Assembly: GCA_030620095.1 (NCBI GenBank)
Contig: JAUTXW010002359.1
Span: forward strand, 3,763,501-3,827,500
Direction of reading: 5' to 3'
DNA length: 64,000 nucleotides
From: Kuschelorhynchus macadamiae
Taxonomy: Eukaryota > Arthropoda > Insecta > Coleoptera > Curculionidae
Shown: piece after piece, positions 1 through 12,619 of the stretch
Numbering within the stretch: position 1 is the first letter of the stretch
Layout of the letters: each line of letters opens with the position of its first letter
The notes under the pieces: model-generated
The model's input: the letters and a program-made list of their open reading frames with translations, nothing else
The model's database searches: none
What the model was told of the DNA's origin: nothing
Made by a program: the position numbers and the translations under genes

Positions 1-203
1 AGTTGTTTTTGTGATTCAATTTTGTGCCTTTGCCCTACACGGGGCTCGCTAGTCTATGGCGGCCTGATGAGCTCTAATAAGAGCGAAATCGCGATCGTCG
101 TTTGACTAAAATGGATCATTGTGTCTGCTGTGATGCAGAACATGTTCCAAACAAGGATCATTTTCTTGTTATGACGTTGGTGTAAGTGGAATGAAAACAT
201 ACT

Positions 204-205
<2 letters not shown>
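1..205 (+). repeat. PLE- or retrozyme-like terminal repeat fragment (family A)
   Basis: This stretch contains the hammerhead at 51-107 and then a conserved tail (ATGGATCATT, CATGTTCC, GACGTTGGTGTAA). The same landmarks recur at about 56785-57065, where copies sit in inverted orientation. The fragment ends against a (TA)n tract at 207. Terminal repeats with hammerheads are typical of Penelope-like elements and of retrozymes. No RT of this particular family is attached here, so the parent element is unknown and the left end may lie outside the window. Confidence 0.5.
51..107 (+). ncRNA. Type I hammerhead ribozyme (near-canonical)
   Basis: All elements of the self-cleaving fold are visible. The core CTGATGA is at 64-70. 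Stem II is GCTC (71-74) with GAGC (81-84) closing a TAATAA loop. GAA is at 85-87. Stem III is the self-complementary ATCGCGAT at 88-95, so A15.1 pairs with U16.1. C17 is at 96, giving cleavage between 96 and 97. Stem I pairs 58-63 with 97-102 (with G-U wobbles) and, past an internal loop, AGTC 51-54 with GACT 104-107. A very short stem III is typical of the hammerheads of Penelope-like elements and retrozymes, which often act as dimers. The fold is seen directly; activity is inferred. Confidence 0.82.

Positions 206-206
<1 letters not shown>

Positions 207-287
<81 letters not shown>
207..287. repeat. (TA)n microsatellite
   Basis: Pure alternating AT of about 80 bp that borders the family A terminal-repeat fragment on its right side. 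Confidence 0.97.
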
Positions 288-291
<4 letters not shown>

Positions 292-447
292 TGGCGCCAC
301 TGGTTACCTATTTCCCTCGTTGACTTTCAAAGTCGAATGACATGACACACCCCCAAGAAAACTGATGAGTAAGTAATCCTTACCGTTAGTTCTTTCGTTT
401 TGTATAACTTTTTACGACCAAAAACCGCACAGAAATTAAAATTTCTG

Positions 448-451
<4 letters not shown>

Positions 452-513
<62 letters not shown>
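452..513. repeat. (TA)n microsatellite
   Basis: Alternating TA of about 60 bp, immediately left of the 3' terminal region of PLE1. The 160 bp between this run and the previous one carry no recognised feature. Confidence 0.97.
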
Positions 514-517
<4 letters not shown>

Positions 518-606
518 GAGAAGGGTAGTCTTGACCGACTAGTTGAACAACAAGTAACCTAATTATTGGGGTATCGGTCCTAATTTAGGGCTAGATTTAA
601 ATTGCT

Positions 607-651
607 TTTAAGCTACGTCAAGCTATCGGTAATGATTATTACCTTCTTCAG
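607..651 (-). ncRNA. Degenerate hammerhead-like RNA in the PLE1 3' region
   Basis: Read on the minus strand, the core CTGAAGA (645-651 on plus as tcttcag) is followed by one extra base, a six-pair stem II (GGTAAT / ATTACC, loop of four, 628-643), then GATA in place of GAAA and a short AGCT that could be stem III. It lies about 500 bp downstream of the stop of PLE1, on the same strand, where a PLE terminal repeat would be. The GAAA to GATA change suggests it is inactive. It shares the core-plus-one-base-plus-stem-II layout with the better copy at 39181-39241. Confidence 0.45.
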
Positions 652-1144
652 GGCTGCAATATGAGAAGAAATTTGTTTTTTATCTCTGTATGCACATTAA
701 TAAGAAAAAAAAAAAAAAAAAAAAAGACTGAAAATTTTACTCACTGCTTTGCAATTAGTATCGATAACTTCTTGCGAAAAACAAACACACTTTGACCTTA
801 ACATTAAAATTAGATTTTACATACTGGCAGGAATTCCTGTTCTCCATATATTTTTATATTGAAATACGAAGCAAGTAAATTTCTTATGTAGGTTTTTTTG
901 ACATGTAATGAATGTTATAGTACGTTCTGTCAGGATGATTGAAACACAGATCTAGGATTTAGCTATGTAATCACATCGATATCTATCCAGATACAAAGAA
1001 AAATCAGTAGCTGAGAAATATCTTAATCAAACCAGAACAAGTATGAATTAAAGGTCGAATTTATGCCTACGAAAAACTACTCGAATTGAAGAGACTGACT
1101 ATAGAAAGGTATATGGATATAATACGTACAAATACTTATATTTT

Positions 1145-3545
1145 TTAAAAGGAAAATTCTGTGTTATTTAAACTATTATTGTTGTTCGTATAATTGTTCA
1201 GACTGAGTAAATTTGAATAAATAGAACTAAGGTCTTCGATATCAGCTCTCTTATTTAACAAATTAGGATTCAGAAATATTTCCACCATTTCCAGAAACAG
1301 TCTCTTGTTATAATTAGTTTCCTTACATAATATTTGGGTATCATTAAAGTTGAATAAGTGCCCTGATTGATTTGTGTGTTCTGAAAGTGCACAAGTATTT
1401 TTCATTAATCTACAGTCGCTTTTATGCGAAGTTATTCTGTCTTTTAGGACCCAAGAGGTTTGGCCTATGTAAATACCCTCACACTCTGAACAAGGAATAC
1501 TGTATGCAATGTTTGATATTTTTTGTATTTCATCCCTATCTTTTAATTTTGTAAAAGTGTTGCCTACTATTTTATTATGTTTAAAGGCGATTTTAATTGA
1601 AGGATAATACTTGAACAAATTTGTTATTTTTGTTGAAATTGCTTTTATGTAAGGTAACGAAAAATAGTTCGGTCTATTTTGAGAATCGAAGGCACTGATG
1701 TTGAGACTTATTCCATCATTTCTCTCTCCAGGGTTGATTATTGGAGCTGTGTTATATAATAGTTTTTTTAATAACTTTTGTGGATATGAATTCTTGAGGA
1801 GAATATCATACAATCTTTTTAAGTTTTTTCTAAGTAGACTAGGGTGAGAAATCCTTTCAATACGTGTTTTTAGAGCCAATATTAGATTGATCTTTATTTT
1901 TTTTGGGGTGGTTGGAATGGAAATTAAGATATCTACCAGAACTGGTAGGTTTTATATACCAGTCTAGTAAAATCTGGTTGTTGTCATTCCTAATTAGTTT
2001 GGTGTCCAAAAACGGAACACTATTGTCAGTTTCCCTTTCTACTGTAAACTGAATGTATTGGTTATAGCTATTAAACACTCGTAAGACCTCTTCTACCCCT
2101 TCTCCAGGTACAGAAGTGATTAAATCATCCACGTATTTTTTTAAAAACGGTAGTTGAAAAGACAGTTTAGGAATGCAGTCATCCAACAAATCATCCATTA
2201 CGTATTGAGAAATGATGGGAGAAAGAGTGGCCCCATGGGGGTGCCTAAAATTTGTTTATAATACTTTTGATTAAACATGCAATATGTACTGTCAAAAATA
2301 AATTTTAATATTTCTAAAAAGTTGTTCAAGTTGAGATCTGTGTATTGGCTTATAGACTCCCAATTTTTTGTTATGCTATTTTTTGCTAATGTATAGGGAA
2401 TATTACTAAAAAGAGAAATGACATCTAGGCTTATTAGGACATAATTATGTGGAATTTGTTTTCCGTTTATTAATTCTGAAAATTGAAATGAATCTGTGAT
2501 ATAGTATTCGTTGTTTTTATTGTATGCATAGTTAAAATATCTGTGAGAAAATGTGCTAATTTACTATTTGGGGCATTAAGTGAAGAAATTATTGGTCTCA
2601 AAGATAATTCTGGTTTGTGAATTTTGGGAAGCCCATAAAATTTTGGGGAAGTCTAATCGTAAATTGTGAGACTTTTAGAAATTTCATCACTCAATTGCCC
2701 TTGATCTTTAAGTTTTTTTACTAGTCTGTTAGCTTTTTGTTGATTAGTTGATGTGGGATCCCTGGTGAGCTGCTTGTAGTAGGTCTGATTATGTAAAATC
2801 TCTTCGGATTTATTTATATATGTTAGTTTAGACATAATAACAGTGACATTTCCTTTATCTGCCCTAGTTACAATAAGCTCATCATGGCTCTTAAAAAATT
2901 GTTTTGATTTATAAAATAGAACATTAAGATAACTTTGATTAACTGGTCTTCTCAAGAAGTTAGTAAGTATATTTGTAAACTTAGCCCTTGTGATATTTTT
3001 TGTTGTATTGTTAGGGTAATATTTTATTATGTTTTCTAGATCAGCTAATAAGTTTTTTATTGATATTTCATTTTTATTTAAAGGTAAGCTAAGTTTAAAT
3101 CCCAACCCTAAAAAGTTTTTTACATCCTCAGGGATCTCTATTCCTGAAATATTTTTAACCCAATTAGGTTCGATGTGGAAATTGAAAATATGTTGTTGAT
3201 TTTTCAGTTGATTAAATTTCTTAACATTGTCAATTTTAATTTTTTTTAAATATTTTTCATAAGAAAGAGTTTGTCTGTTATTGAACTCATTAATTATATT
3301 ATCAGAGACAGTTTCTTTTAATTTATTTTTTATATGTGTTAGAAAGAATTCTAATTGTCTTAAATTGCTAATTGTTATACTTATCTCTAAATTAATTAGT
3401 TTGCTGTTCAACCTGTCATTGAATTCGAGAACCATCTGTCCTGTATGTCCCTCACTAAACCCTATCAAATTGTGGACGTTCTTTGTTCCATCATGAATAT
3501 GTTTAGGTGTTATTCCATTTTTTCTGCATCTTAGAAGAATATATA
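1145..3545 (-). pseudogene. Penelope-like element PLE1: RT + GIY-YIG endonuclease, lightly broken
   Basis: One polyprotein can be followed through four segments on the minus strand. 3545-2656 is the N-terminal part, including TRADKGNVTVIM. After an in-frame TAG at 2653, the same frame continues with FYGLPKIHK and LRPIISS. After a frameshift near 2560 come LISLDVISLFSNIP, GTPMGPLSP and the catalytic YVDD (KKYVDDLITS). A one-base change in an A-run near 1890 then shifts the frame to the C-terminal GIY-YIG nuclease (IPCSECEGIYIGQT, R, HK), ending at 1145. This RT-then-GIY-YIG order is the Penelope type. The RT YVDD and nuclease motif are intact. Only one stop and two frameshifts are needed to explain the damage, so the copy is fairly young. 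The 5' side stops at a small (AT)n run at 3540-3551, and no clean start codon is visible, so it is probably 5' truncated. Confidence 0.9.
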
Positions 3546-4019
3546 TATATCAGGCTCTGATAAGCATAAGGAAAGGCTCTACCTGTACTATTACTAGGGC
3601 TAGATTATGGACTAAGAGAATTGTTGGAGCTACAATTCTGTAGAGGGGCACAGTTATTTGGAAGATATGTAAAGACCTATTTTTTAAAAAGTCATTTAAC
3701 CCAGAAAAAATCATGTAATTTCCAAAATTTTTTGGTGTCAAAATTATTATTTTTATTTTTATTTAAAAACTGACTAAAATCGTTTTGATTGTTCCTTTTT
3801 TATTGTCTTATTTTATACGCCTCAAAAAAATCTAACAAATAGATTTGACCTATAATTTTTTTTTCCTCATAGTTTTTGAAATAAAAATTATTTTCCTTGT
3901 ACCTAGAGTTACCCTGTGTAAAAAAAGCATATTGATATACAAAAAAATGAGGTGTTTCGCCGTTTTCGAAATAATCTACTGGCATTTTTTTTAAATACCA
4001 AAAAGAATTCAACAAAGAA

Positions 4020-4440
4020 CACGTCAAATTCTTCTATTTTTTTTATATTAACAATATGAAAGATCCACACCCATGTCATTTAAAATTTAACCCCTGCAAA
4101 ACAATTACCTAGACTATTACTGAAGCGAAGAAACCAAACCAAATGACACATAATGCATAGACAATCATGATTTTTTCTCGAAAATCGGTTGCCAGAAAAC
4201 GAAAAAATTTTTTATATCAAATCATTTAGCTTTTTTAACAAATAATCAAACAAGTCAAATTATTCTATTTTTTTTTATTAGAAATATCGAAGATCCACGC
4301 CCATATCATTTAAAATTTAATCCCCGCGAAACCTAGACTATATTGATGCCAAAAAAAACCGAACCAAACGACACATAATGCATAGACACATCACAATTTT
4401 TTTCAAAGTCAAATTCTTCCATTTTTTTTATTTAATACAT
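4020..4440. repeat. Short tandem duplication, 2-3 diverged units
   Basis: The segment beginning CAAATTCTTCTATTTTTTTT near 4024, with GATCCACACCCATGTCATTT and ACACATAATGCATAGACA inside, recurs from about 4256 with the same order of landmarks. The start of a third unit is seen near 4411. Copies are clearly diverged. No coding potential was seen. Confidence 0.6.
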
Positions 4441-7407
4441 GATTGTCAATATACAGGGTAGTCCGAGAGGTATGAAATAGCTCAAAGAAAGGAACAGATT
4501 TTTTTTGTTTTAAACCAGTTAGTTTAAAAAAGAACGGTCAAGCAGAGGTCAAGTTTCTTTCATCTCTTTGTATATATAACTTTTGCTACACTATTTAGGG
4601 ATAAAACAGTCCCTTAATAATACAAATATTTTTTATTTTCATGAAGCTTAGTTTAAACAAAATGGTAAAACATTGCAATTTTTGTTGCATATGAAAGCAT
4701 TTTTTCATTTATCCATAATTATAGGAGACGAAACAGCTCCATACAAACAGTAATAAAATCTTGAATATTTTTTACGCTGAAAGACGCCAGTTTTGTTTTA
4801 TTTTTTGTGTATAAAACTTTTTCGACTACTTAAAGAAATCCTAGAGGAATAAACTGTTTTTTAAAAGCGAAAATACTTCTTATGTCAGAAACTACTAATT
4901 TCAGAAAATGTCAAAACACGGCAATTTTTTAATTTTTTTACACTATTGAGAAAATCTTTGACGTCCATACATAAACAGGGAAATACCTTTTATTATTGAC
5001 TCTTTCCTTTGGATTTAGCTGCAAAATTATTTTTTTAGCGAAAACTTTAATTATTTGGTATTGACATTTCTTATAGAAAACGTTTTATTCATATTACGAA
5101 TAATTAAAAACTTTAATAGGTAAAGTAAAACAAACAAAGGAAAATTTACAATTCTGAACTAAAAGTAATAACCGAGAAATATTATTAGATAATCTGTTAG
5201 TATGGACCTAAATTAAACCCTAGTTTGACAATCAAGTAAATTTATTATCCTGGAAATCTAGGTCAAACAAGCTGAAGACGGTTAAATAGAATTATGCAAA
5301 TATTAAAATATTACATGAACAAATTAATAACGTTATGTTACTTGACTTTGTTTTAATCTTTTTTTATTTTGGTACAGCTAAAACTAGTAAAAGAGTATAT
5401 TAAATAATGGAAAAGATACGTTTGATATATACTATTTATTTCTTTTTAAATACTACCACCTAGCAAAATGTTATGCATCACATACAAAACTGGCATTCAT
5501 AGATTTTTACTTATCTGGTTAAAAAGAAAAAATGTTTATACCAAAATATATGTTTAATACATTGTGTCCATTTATGTAAAAAAAAATCGCTAATAATACC
5601 AAAATTAAAAAATTTCATTTATTGTTTATTTTTAAAATTAAAATGTTTCTTTCCAAATCATCCAAAAATAAAAAAAAGTAAAGCTGGCAAAAGCAAACGT
5701 TTCCCGCTGTATATCTTAATAATATTCCTGCAGTAAACATAAGAAAACTTTGGTAATACAGCGTTAAGAATTTTGCATATCCTAAGAAGAGATCGCCTGC
5801 TTTAGTTTCTGAATCTGAAAACTATAAATCAGTTACAAAAGAATAATACTACCTCGTTGTATTTTCGGTACTAGTTTGTCTGTGTTATTTCTTTATTAGC
5901 ATCGTTTTTTTCTGTAAATCTCGCAGTATAATTTAATTCTGGTAATTTAAGTTTTCCTTGCTACATAACATATATTCACATTTAAAAGATAAATTCTATG
6001 ATTATTTTCAACGATAACTAAATCCCAGGTGCTGCATTTGTTTCTGTGTCGTTATTTCTTGACGTTCCATTGATTAAGACTTATTTATTTTCATTAGCCC
6101 ATGATAGAAAATAATAAAGCAAAACTGCCACGGAAAAAATATATTTTAAACTTTATTTGCTGTTACTTAATTATTTTCTAGAGTAACTTCATAAATCGAG
6201 CGAGTTCCTAAACATAATATAAATTTATCAACTGGTAGAACTAATCTTAAAGCTCTAATGAATTTAAGCAATTTGTCTTGTCGTTCCTGATAACCCAAAG
6301 CTTTAATAGAGCCGCCGATCCTATTTATCTTGTAAATGTATTTTAATAGAATACTGTGATATCTAGGGAGTTCTTAAATGATGAATGAACTCTTTACTCT
6401 AAGTATATACTGTTGTTATCTGGGTTACTGCAATAGAATCCTTAACATAACAGTGCACCATATGTTAGATCTTGGTATTTGATATGTTCTTCGTAATTGT
6501 GAAGCAAATTTTACAACCAAACATGGGTTTACGGATGGGGAGTTATCGTCATCATAATATCATTTATTTGACACATATTTAGGCTAGAGAGTTATTGCAA
6601 TCCTTTATTTGATTTCACTTTTTTGTCTATCTCAAATATTGGCTAACTAAAAGTAATTTACTATGAATTAACTAGAGATATTCCAAATTTGTATACATAT
6701 TTCAAAAGACCAATATTTTGCAAAAATAATATTTCTAAGTCACAGTCTCCACTTAACGCAGATGCGAGGTTACTTGGTATTTTACACAAAAGTCTTTGAT
6801 TAGCAAACTATCAGAACCGTGTTTTACTGAAGATACTTAAGATGGTCGCACTTCGAGATAAAATAACCGTGAGAGAAGGTTGTATGACCATCACGGAGTT
6901 GAGTCAATACAGTGAATATCACCTGATTCTTGCGCGTGTTTAAAAAGTTAATTGTGAGTTTAACCTACGGCCTGACTTCTTTGTTTTCAAAAATGTTTTT
7001 CATATCGGACACACATTAGTTTAATACTTCAGAGTGTTCATTTGTAACGGCTTATTTAGACATACTGGCAGCTTTTTTATTTCCAAGTATGCCTAAGGGT
7101 TGGGAACTTCATGAAACCCCATTTTGATATCCTCGGTGCAGGTTATAAAATTTCTTTTTTATTAGAGCTGCAAGTGAAAGTTTAAAATATATTTATTGGA
7201 TTATTTGTATAGCACTAAATGAACCCGTTAAAGTAAGTGCCTTGGTTATTATTATGGGGCTGCGCAATATGGTATAGCATTCTCCTGTAAACTAGTTACT
7301 CTAGCTAGAGAGTTATGTAGAATCTGGCGTAGCTACTGCTGCTCCGGCTTCTTGACTTATTTTTGAAGCGTCGATGTATATATAACAATAATCGCTATAT
7401 TATTTAA
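4441..7407. other. Unannotated AT-rich stretch
   Basis: No gene, TIR or motif was recognised in about 3 kb. From 4450 to 5000 there are loosely repeated phrases (aaacagtcc, aaaacattgcaattttt) spaced about 150-200 bp apart, which looks like old repeat sequence. The rest shows no structure I can support. Confidence 0.5.
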
Positions 7408-7411
7408 TTAA

Positions 7412-10004
7412 CCCTGTGTCGGTCGCAACCTTATTTTGTATAAAATATGTCGCAGTGTATCAAAATGATACAATCTAATTTTGACTCAAATTTACAATAA
7501 AAGTAATGAAGATTTTGTATCAAGTTTATTTGTAGATTATACCTGATACATATGCAGTTGATTATATGCTACTTAATTATAACTTAAGTGTCAATATTTT
7601 AAGGCACCAAAATATTTATTTTAAAATCTCCGAAACCACCAGTTTTAACCAGGTCGCAATGTATCTCTTTGATGCATAAATATAAAGATGAGTAATATGA
7701 CACCAGATTATTGTGGCTTTAGTTTTGTTTTTTATATTTTTATAATTTATTCTTTTAGTAGAAATTTATAATATTCATGTATTTACAAAAATGGTAGATA
7801 CCTACAAACTAGAAATAAAACCTAACTAAAAACATACTATAATTTTTTTTATTTTAGCTAGATAACAAAAATAAAATGTTGTGTTTTTATGTCACAAAAA
7901 AATAAAATCTTTTTTCCTAAAAAATTCAAATAAAGAAAATAAACATTCTGATTGCTTCACTGCAGGCACCATACACTTAGCCTTCACTTGAGTCTTCTTG
8001 TTCTTGTAACCGAGGGTGACACGATGTACATACTGGAACTGTATGCTCGCCACAAAAGTATTGCTTACAATTTTTGCAACTGGTTTTAGTTAATCTGGTC
8101 TTCCGTGATGTATAACACAGTGTGCAGCGACGACGCTTCCCTTGATGTGCTATATCATCCATATCCTCTGCTCTAGCTTCTCCGTCAGATTGTACAGTTG
8201 GGCTGAATCTTCTAAGACCTTCAGAAAGAGAACGTGGCAAGCCTTGTGTCCTGAGACTTCTTCTTTGCAGTTGCGATAAGGCTAATTCATGACCAAGTTT
8301 TCGAAGAAAAAGACGACGTCGCGTACACTCTTGTCCATTTCCTATTGAAATAACTCGAGCATTTATGCCTGCAACATTCAACATGGCAAAAAAAACTACC
8401 ATTGGCCAGCGGCGTGTGTTCCTGATTTGGTCTTATTATAGTATGTGATCATTTCTGGTTTAGCAGCTTCTCCTGTCTCATGATCTATGGCATCATCGTA
8501 ATGCTGCGAAGATATAACAAGTACATTTCTATACTTCTTTGTTACATAAGAAACAATTGTGTGTTCTCCAAAACCAAACTTCCTCGAAGGTAGAGGTCGT
8601 GCTTTCACATTTAAAAGATCTACTGGCAGTTCTTTCTTATTATTTTTTTATTGTGCCAACATACGACAATTTGTTACTCTTTAGCTCAGTAACCAGCTAC
8701 ACGTCTGTAAACCAGTTATCCGCCGTAATATTTCGTCCTATTCTATAAATAGGTTCTGACAATCTTTTGACGACATCGGATGGTTTATTACTTAGTTCAT
8801 AACGTCCCTGGGGCTGCCTTCCAGAATAGATCTCCATATTGTGGGTGTAAAAAGTAACTGCATCACACAACGCATACATTTTCACGCCATATTTGGAAGG
8901 CTTTGAAGGGATATATTGTTTGAACCTGCAACGTCTCCTGAAAGCTTCTAATTTCTCGTCAATTCTGACACACTGTCCGAGTGAATAGCTTTGCTTACAG
9001 TTAGAAACGAAATTTTCGAATAAATCACGAATCTGTACAATGTTGTCAACAGCCTTCCGTTCAGTTCTTGTGTTGCGGTCATCGAAGCGCAGGCATCTCA
9101 TGAGGAATTTGAACCTTCTTAGACTCATAACGAGACGGAATATTTCCACGCCATGTCCATCTGTACCCCAGAGATCCTCCAGCATCAATCTCTTAGCATG
9201 CAATGTTCCTGCCAGATACAAAAGACCTATAAAGGATTTGATTTCTGTTAGGTCTGTGTCATTTGCATCAAGCTGTCTATCAAACCGATCCCTTACTTCA
9301 AGATGAATAAACTGGTTTGTGAACTCGACTATTTTTAGCAGCATCGTATCAGAAAAAAGAATACTCCAACATTCTATAGGTAACTTTACTGAACGTGCAT
9401 CATATATCACTCCTGGGAGACGTCTTACAATATTGTGTGGCTCAGGGCGTCGCTTCTTCAATTGTGGTAACTTCATCCATTTTGTGGCATTGTCTTTTCC
9501 AAGGTAGAACAAATTTGTGTATGAGTCAGTTTCTTCATCGGTCCCACTCTCCTCAGTATCAGAGGAACCAACCCTTCTTTCTGCTAACTGATCCTCTGCA
9601 TCGGTGTCCGGTTCATCCCCAAAGTCTTCCGTTTGGTTAGGACGTCTTTCTAATTCAACCTCTCCTACCATATACTTTCGGAGATATTCTACATCATCCG
9701 GATTATTAAAATTGAAGTTCCGCTTCTCATCCATCATACTAAAAACAAAAATATAAAAATACCTACTTGAAATAATTAATGTAAAATAACACTTACACGT
9801 TATGTCGCAATGTATCAATATGTTACAATACGCCGAAAATTACCCACACGGAATTAACAGACCTTCGCGACCACGAGCGAAAGGTAGACTGAGGCGACAC
9901 AGGGACTCATAAGCAAGGCGGCTTCTCCCCACTCTCGCGTTGTAAAATGGCAGACAAAATTGGCGCGCTTGTATCGTTTTGATACACACGCGACCGACCG
10001 AGGG
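7412..10004 (-). mobile_element. piggyBac-type transposon, full length with TTAA duplications
   Basis: The left end is CCCTGTGTCGGTCGC at 7412, preceded by TTAA (7408-7411). The right end reads, inverted, CCCTCGGTCGGTCGC, ending at 10004 and followed by TTAA (10005-10008). The CCCT terminus and TTAA target are diagnostic of piggyBac. Just inside both ends lies the palindrome-like GTATCAAAANGATAC, and a phrase GTCGCANTGTATC recurs near 7449, 7656 and 9801 (inverted or direct), probably subterminal transposase sites. The internal gene runs on the minus strand and is broken. Confidence 0.9.
7977..9737 (-). pseudogene. piggyBac transposase, inactivated
   Basis: The likely start is the ATG at 9737 (MMDEKRNFNF); the longer frame upstream lacks family similarity. 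The acidic N-terminus (GDEPDTDAED, DTEESGTDEE) is followed by the DDE_Tnp_1_7 region. The first Asp is in RIDEKLEAFRRRC, then YIPSKPSKYGVKMY, and the second Asp is in ITADNWFTDV. A GAG-to-TAG stop follows at about 8697, then a frameshift in an A-rich run near 8648. The frame resumes with VKARPLPSRKFGFG. Around 8402-8430, TKSG is joined directly to NTRRWPMVVFFAMLN. Family members have about 20 residues here, including the third catalytic Asp, so this is a small deletion. The C-terminus (7977-8170) is the usual cysteine-rich finger (CTLCYTSRKTR, CKNCKQYFCGEH, CTSCHP). The copy cannot encode an active enzyme. Confidence 0.88.
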
Positions 10005-10467
10005 TTAAAATGGCATTTAAGAACTTCCTTGTAAGATTCCTTTTTATTAAATAAGCCAAGCCGAAGTGGCTAAGTGTAAAGCTATTGCAAACTTCATTCA
10101 TCTGCAAATTTTTGAGATATCTGTTGATTATCTGGTATAAAGAAAAGTCTAAACTTCGTTTTCTAGCATAATCTGTTCTGAATCAGTTGGCCAAAGAGGT
10201 TCTTGGACTAGCTAATATAGATGTTGCATCAAAATTTTCTTTCGATACCTAATCTAATGATGATATTTTTCACACTGCAGATTTGTATTCAACGTAGTGC
10301 TTTCCCGTTGGCTTGCAGTTATGTCGTGTAGTGGATGTGTTGAGTAACGTTTTGTTACTGTTCACAGTCGATCTCAACAGCTAACGAACATAGTCGTTAC
10401 ATTTTTATCTCTATGACTAAAGACACAAAGATCTGGTTAAAATTTATTGTACATTATTGCAGAAATG

Positions 10468-10472
<5 letters not shown>

Positions 10473-10519
<47 letters not shown>
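10473..10519. repeat. (TA)n microsatellite
   Basis: Alternating AT of about 46 bp. Confidence 0.97.
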
Positions 10520-10523
<4 letters not shown>

Positions 10524-10883
10524 TATTTTCTTGTTTACTCTACAGAGGATATCATTGATTCCAAAAGCTATTAACAAATAAAATTTGTATATCGTCAAAC
10601 GATCAAGGCATTTCTTTCACTACCGGCGAATTACTTAAAATATCTCCCTGTTGATTCTTTTTTATTTGTTTGTCTTTTATTAATATTAATGTGACGTTTT
10701 ACATTGCTTCTTATTTTTCCGAATTTTCTATGAATAAGTATCGTTATATATTTTAATGAGCAACTTCTGACTGAGAGAATTGTAAGTATTGTTTTTTGTT
10801 TTTAGAAGCAGGATTGACGAGTTTGGTTAGGTTTGGTAGATTTGATTTTCAATTAATTTTGTAGTGGTTCTGAAGAAGGGGAG

Positions 10884-10886
<3 letters not shown>

Positions 10887-10934
<48 letters not shown>
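10887..10934. repeat. (TA)n microsatellite
   Basis: Alternating AT of about 48 bp, directly left of a fragment of the composite dispersed repeat. Confidence 0.97.
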
Positions 10935-10936
<2 letters not shown>

Positions 10937-12619
10937 CGCTTAATTTTTGTCGAAAATTTGTGTCAGACAGACCGACAAAATTGATAAAATATATATTTTT
11001 TAACATCTAGGAACGCTAAAGCTTTTTATACATCTAATTTTCTTTTCAATATAAGAGCTAGTTTCGTGTAGTTAATTTTAGCTTTAACTTACTGCAGGAT
11101 TTGTATATTCTTCACTCTAAAATTGATAGTAAAGAGCAATTTCCTATATTTCTATTTTTGTGTGAGGGAAAAATGTGTAATATCATAAGAATTACAAAAA
11201 TTGTTGCAATTTTTATTTATTAATTAGTTTATTAAGTTTCTACTTTGTGCAAAAAATTATTTAAATCAATCACCCTGTAGCTGATATAGGTAATATTTTC
11301 CACGTTTTCACAACTTTTATCTTGGTATTAGAGATGAAGAATTAAGCATACATGTCCCCTTTTTGACACGACATGCAGTTAACTAATTTCACTAGAGTTA
11401 TCGGACAAATGTTTGTAATAAGCATCAATACATTCAACCAGAACTGAAGTTTACATAATGTTCGACGCCCATAGTCTTGAGCAGCATTTTTTCTGGTGGT
11501 AAACTTGCCAAGTCGAATGATATTGTAATTCCGGACTTTTGCAAGTATGGCGACATTGTTTCCTCGTTAATTACGATATAGTAATGCAATAAATATAACT
11601 GTTATAGCTACTATCTTTGTGTAAAAGAACGCTTATCGACTTCTTCAGTTCAATGCGAGTGCAACGTCATTGAGGAGCAACTTGACTATTTTTTCTTGCC
11701 CATCCAAAAAATACTTAAGTAGTACATAACCACTGAAAGCGTTCATAAATCTGACCAATTGCCTTAGTTGATGGTTCTTGAATCTTTTAGTTAAGTATAA
11801 TTTTGATTTATTATTTCAAACAGAGCACTGATTTTGAAAAATCTGTAAATATTCTCTACGCGGAACTTCCCTAGTTATGTGTAAAATATGTCCTATTGAG
11901 AAATAGTCCCGTGACTCGCGATATGTCAAAACTGGTATTTATTTATAAAACTTGCAGAAAAACGGCTTTGTTGCTAAAATATGAAAAAGTATTTTTAAGA
12001 AAATTTATTTGTTTTTCAATTCTAAATATGTATACCGAATTTTGTTTTTCGGAAATTCTAAAAAAATAGTAATTGCCTAAGTTGAAAAAAATATTTTATT
12101 TGAGTAACTTGACTATATATTACCTTCTTGTACCTAAATATTTCATAAAAAATATCTTTTTTGTGGAAAAATCAAAATCTCTTTTTAACATTATATTATT
12201 GTTAAACTTGATGCAAAGTTGGCGTGATTTTTGGCATAAATTACTTAAATCATATTTGTTTGGTAGTAAATACATATACAATATATAATACAAAAAACAA
12301 TAAGAAATAGAAGCGTAATCGAAATTCTAAATTGTTTGAAGTTTATAAAAATTTGCTTTTGGAAAAATTATTAAAAATTAAAATTGCTGACCAAAATTCT
12401 GTACATATATGTAAAACTACAAAAAGTTGTTCTTTTTTTAGTTTTACATAGTTTCTCATATTTAAGCTAATAAACACAAGTAACAAAAGGCATGTGTCTA
12501 TTTCCCAATAAGCCATTTTTCATACTTAATGAAGCAAAAGTTATTGTTTATGCTAAATTATGACAAAGTTGTCTAATAACAAGATATCTCATATGACGCG
12601 AACATTTTCAAGGACACTG

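Noticed and set aside
362..395. Hammerhead from CTGATGAGTAAG...CTTAC at 363-390
   Set aside because: Stem II pairs, but GAAA is absent (CGTT follows) and no stem I or III could be drawn.
3550..4027. Minus frames upstream of PLE1 as an N-terminal extension
   Set aside because: They are separated by the (AT)n run at 3540-3551 and show no PLE blocks.
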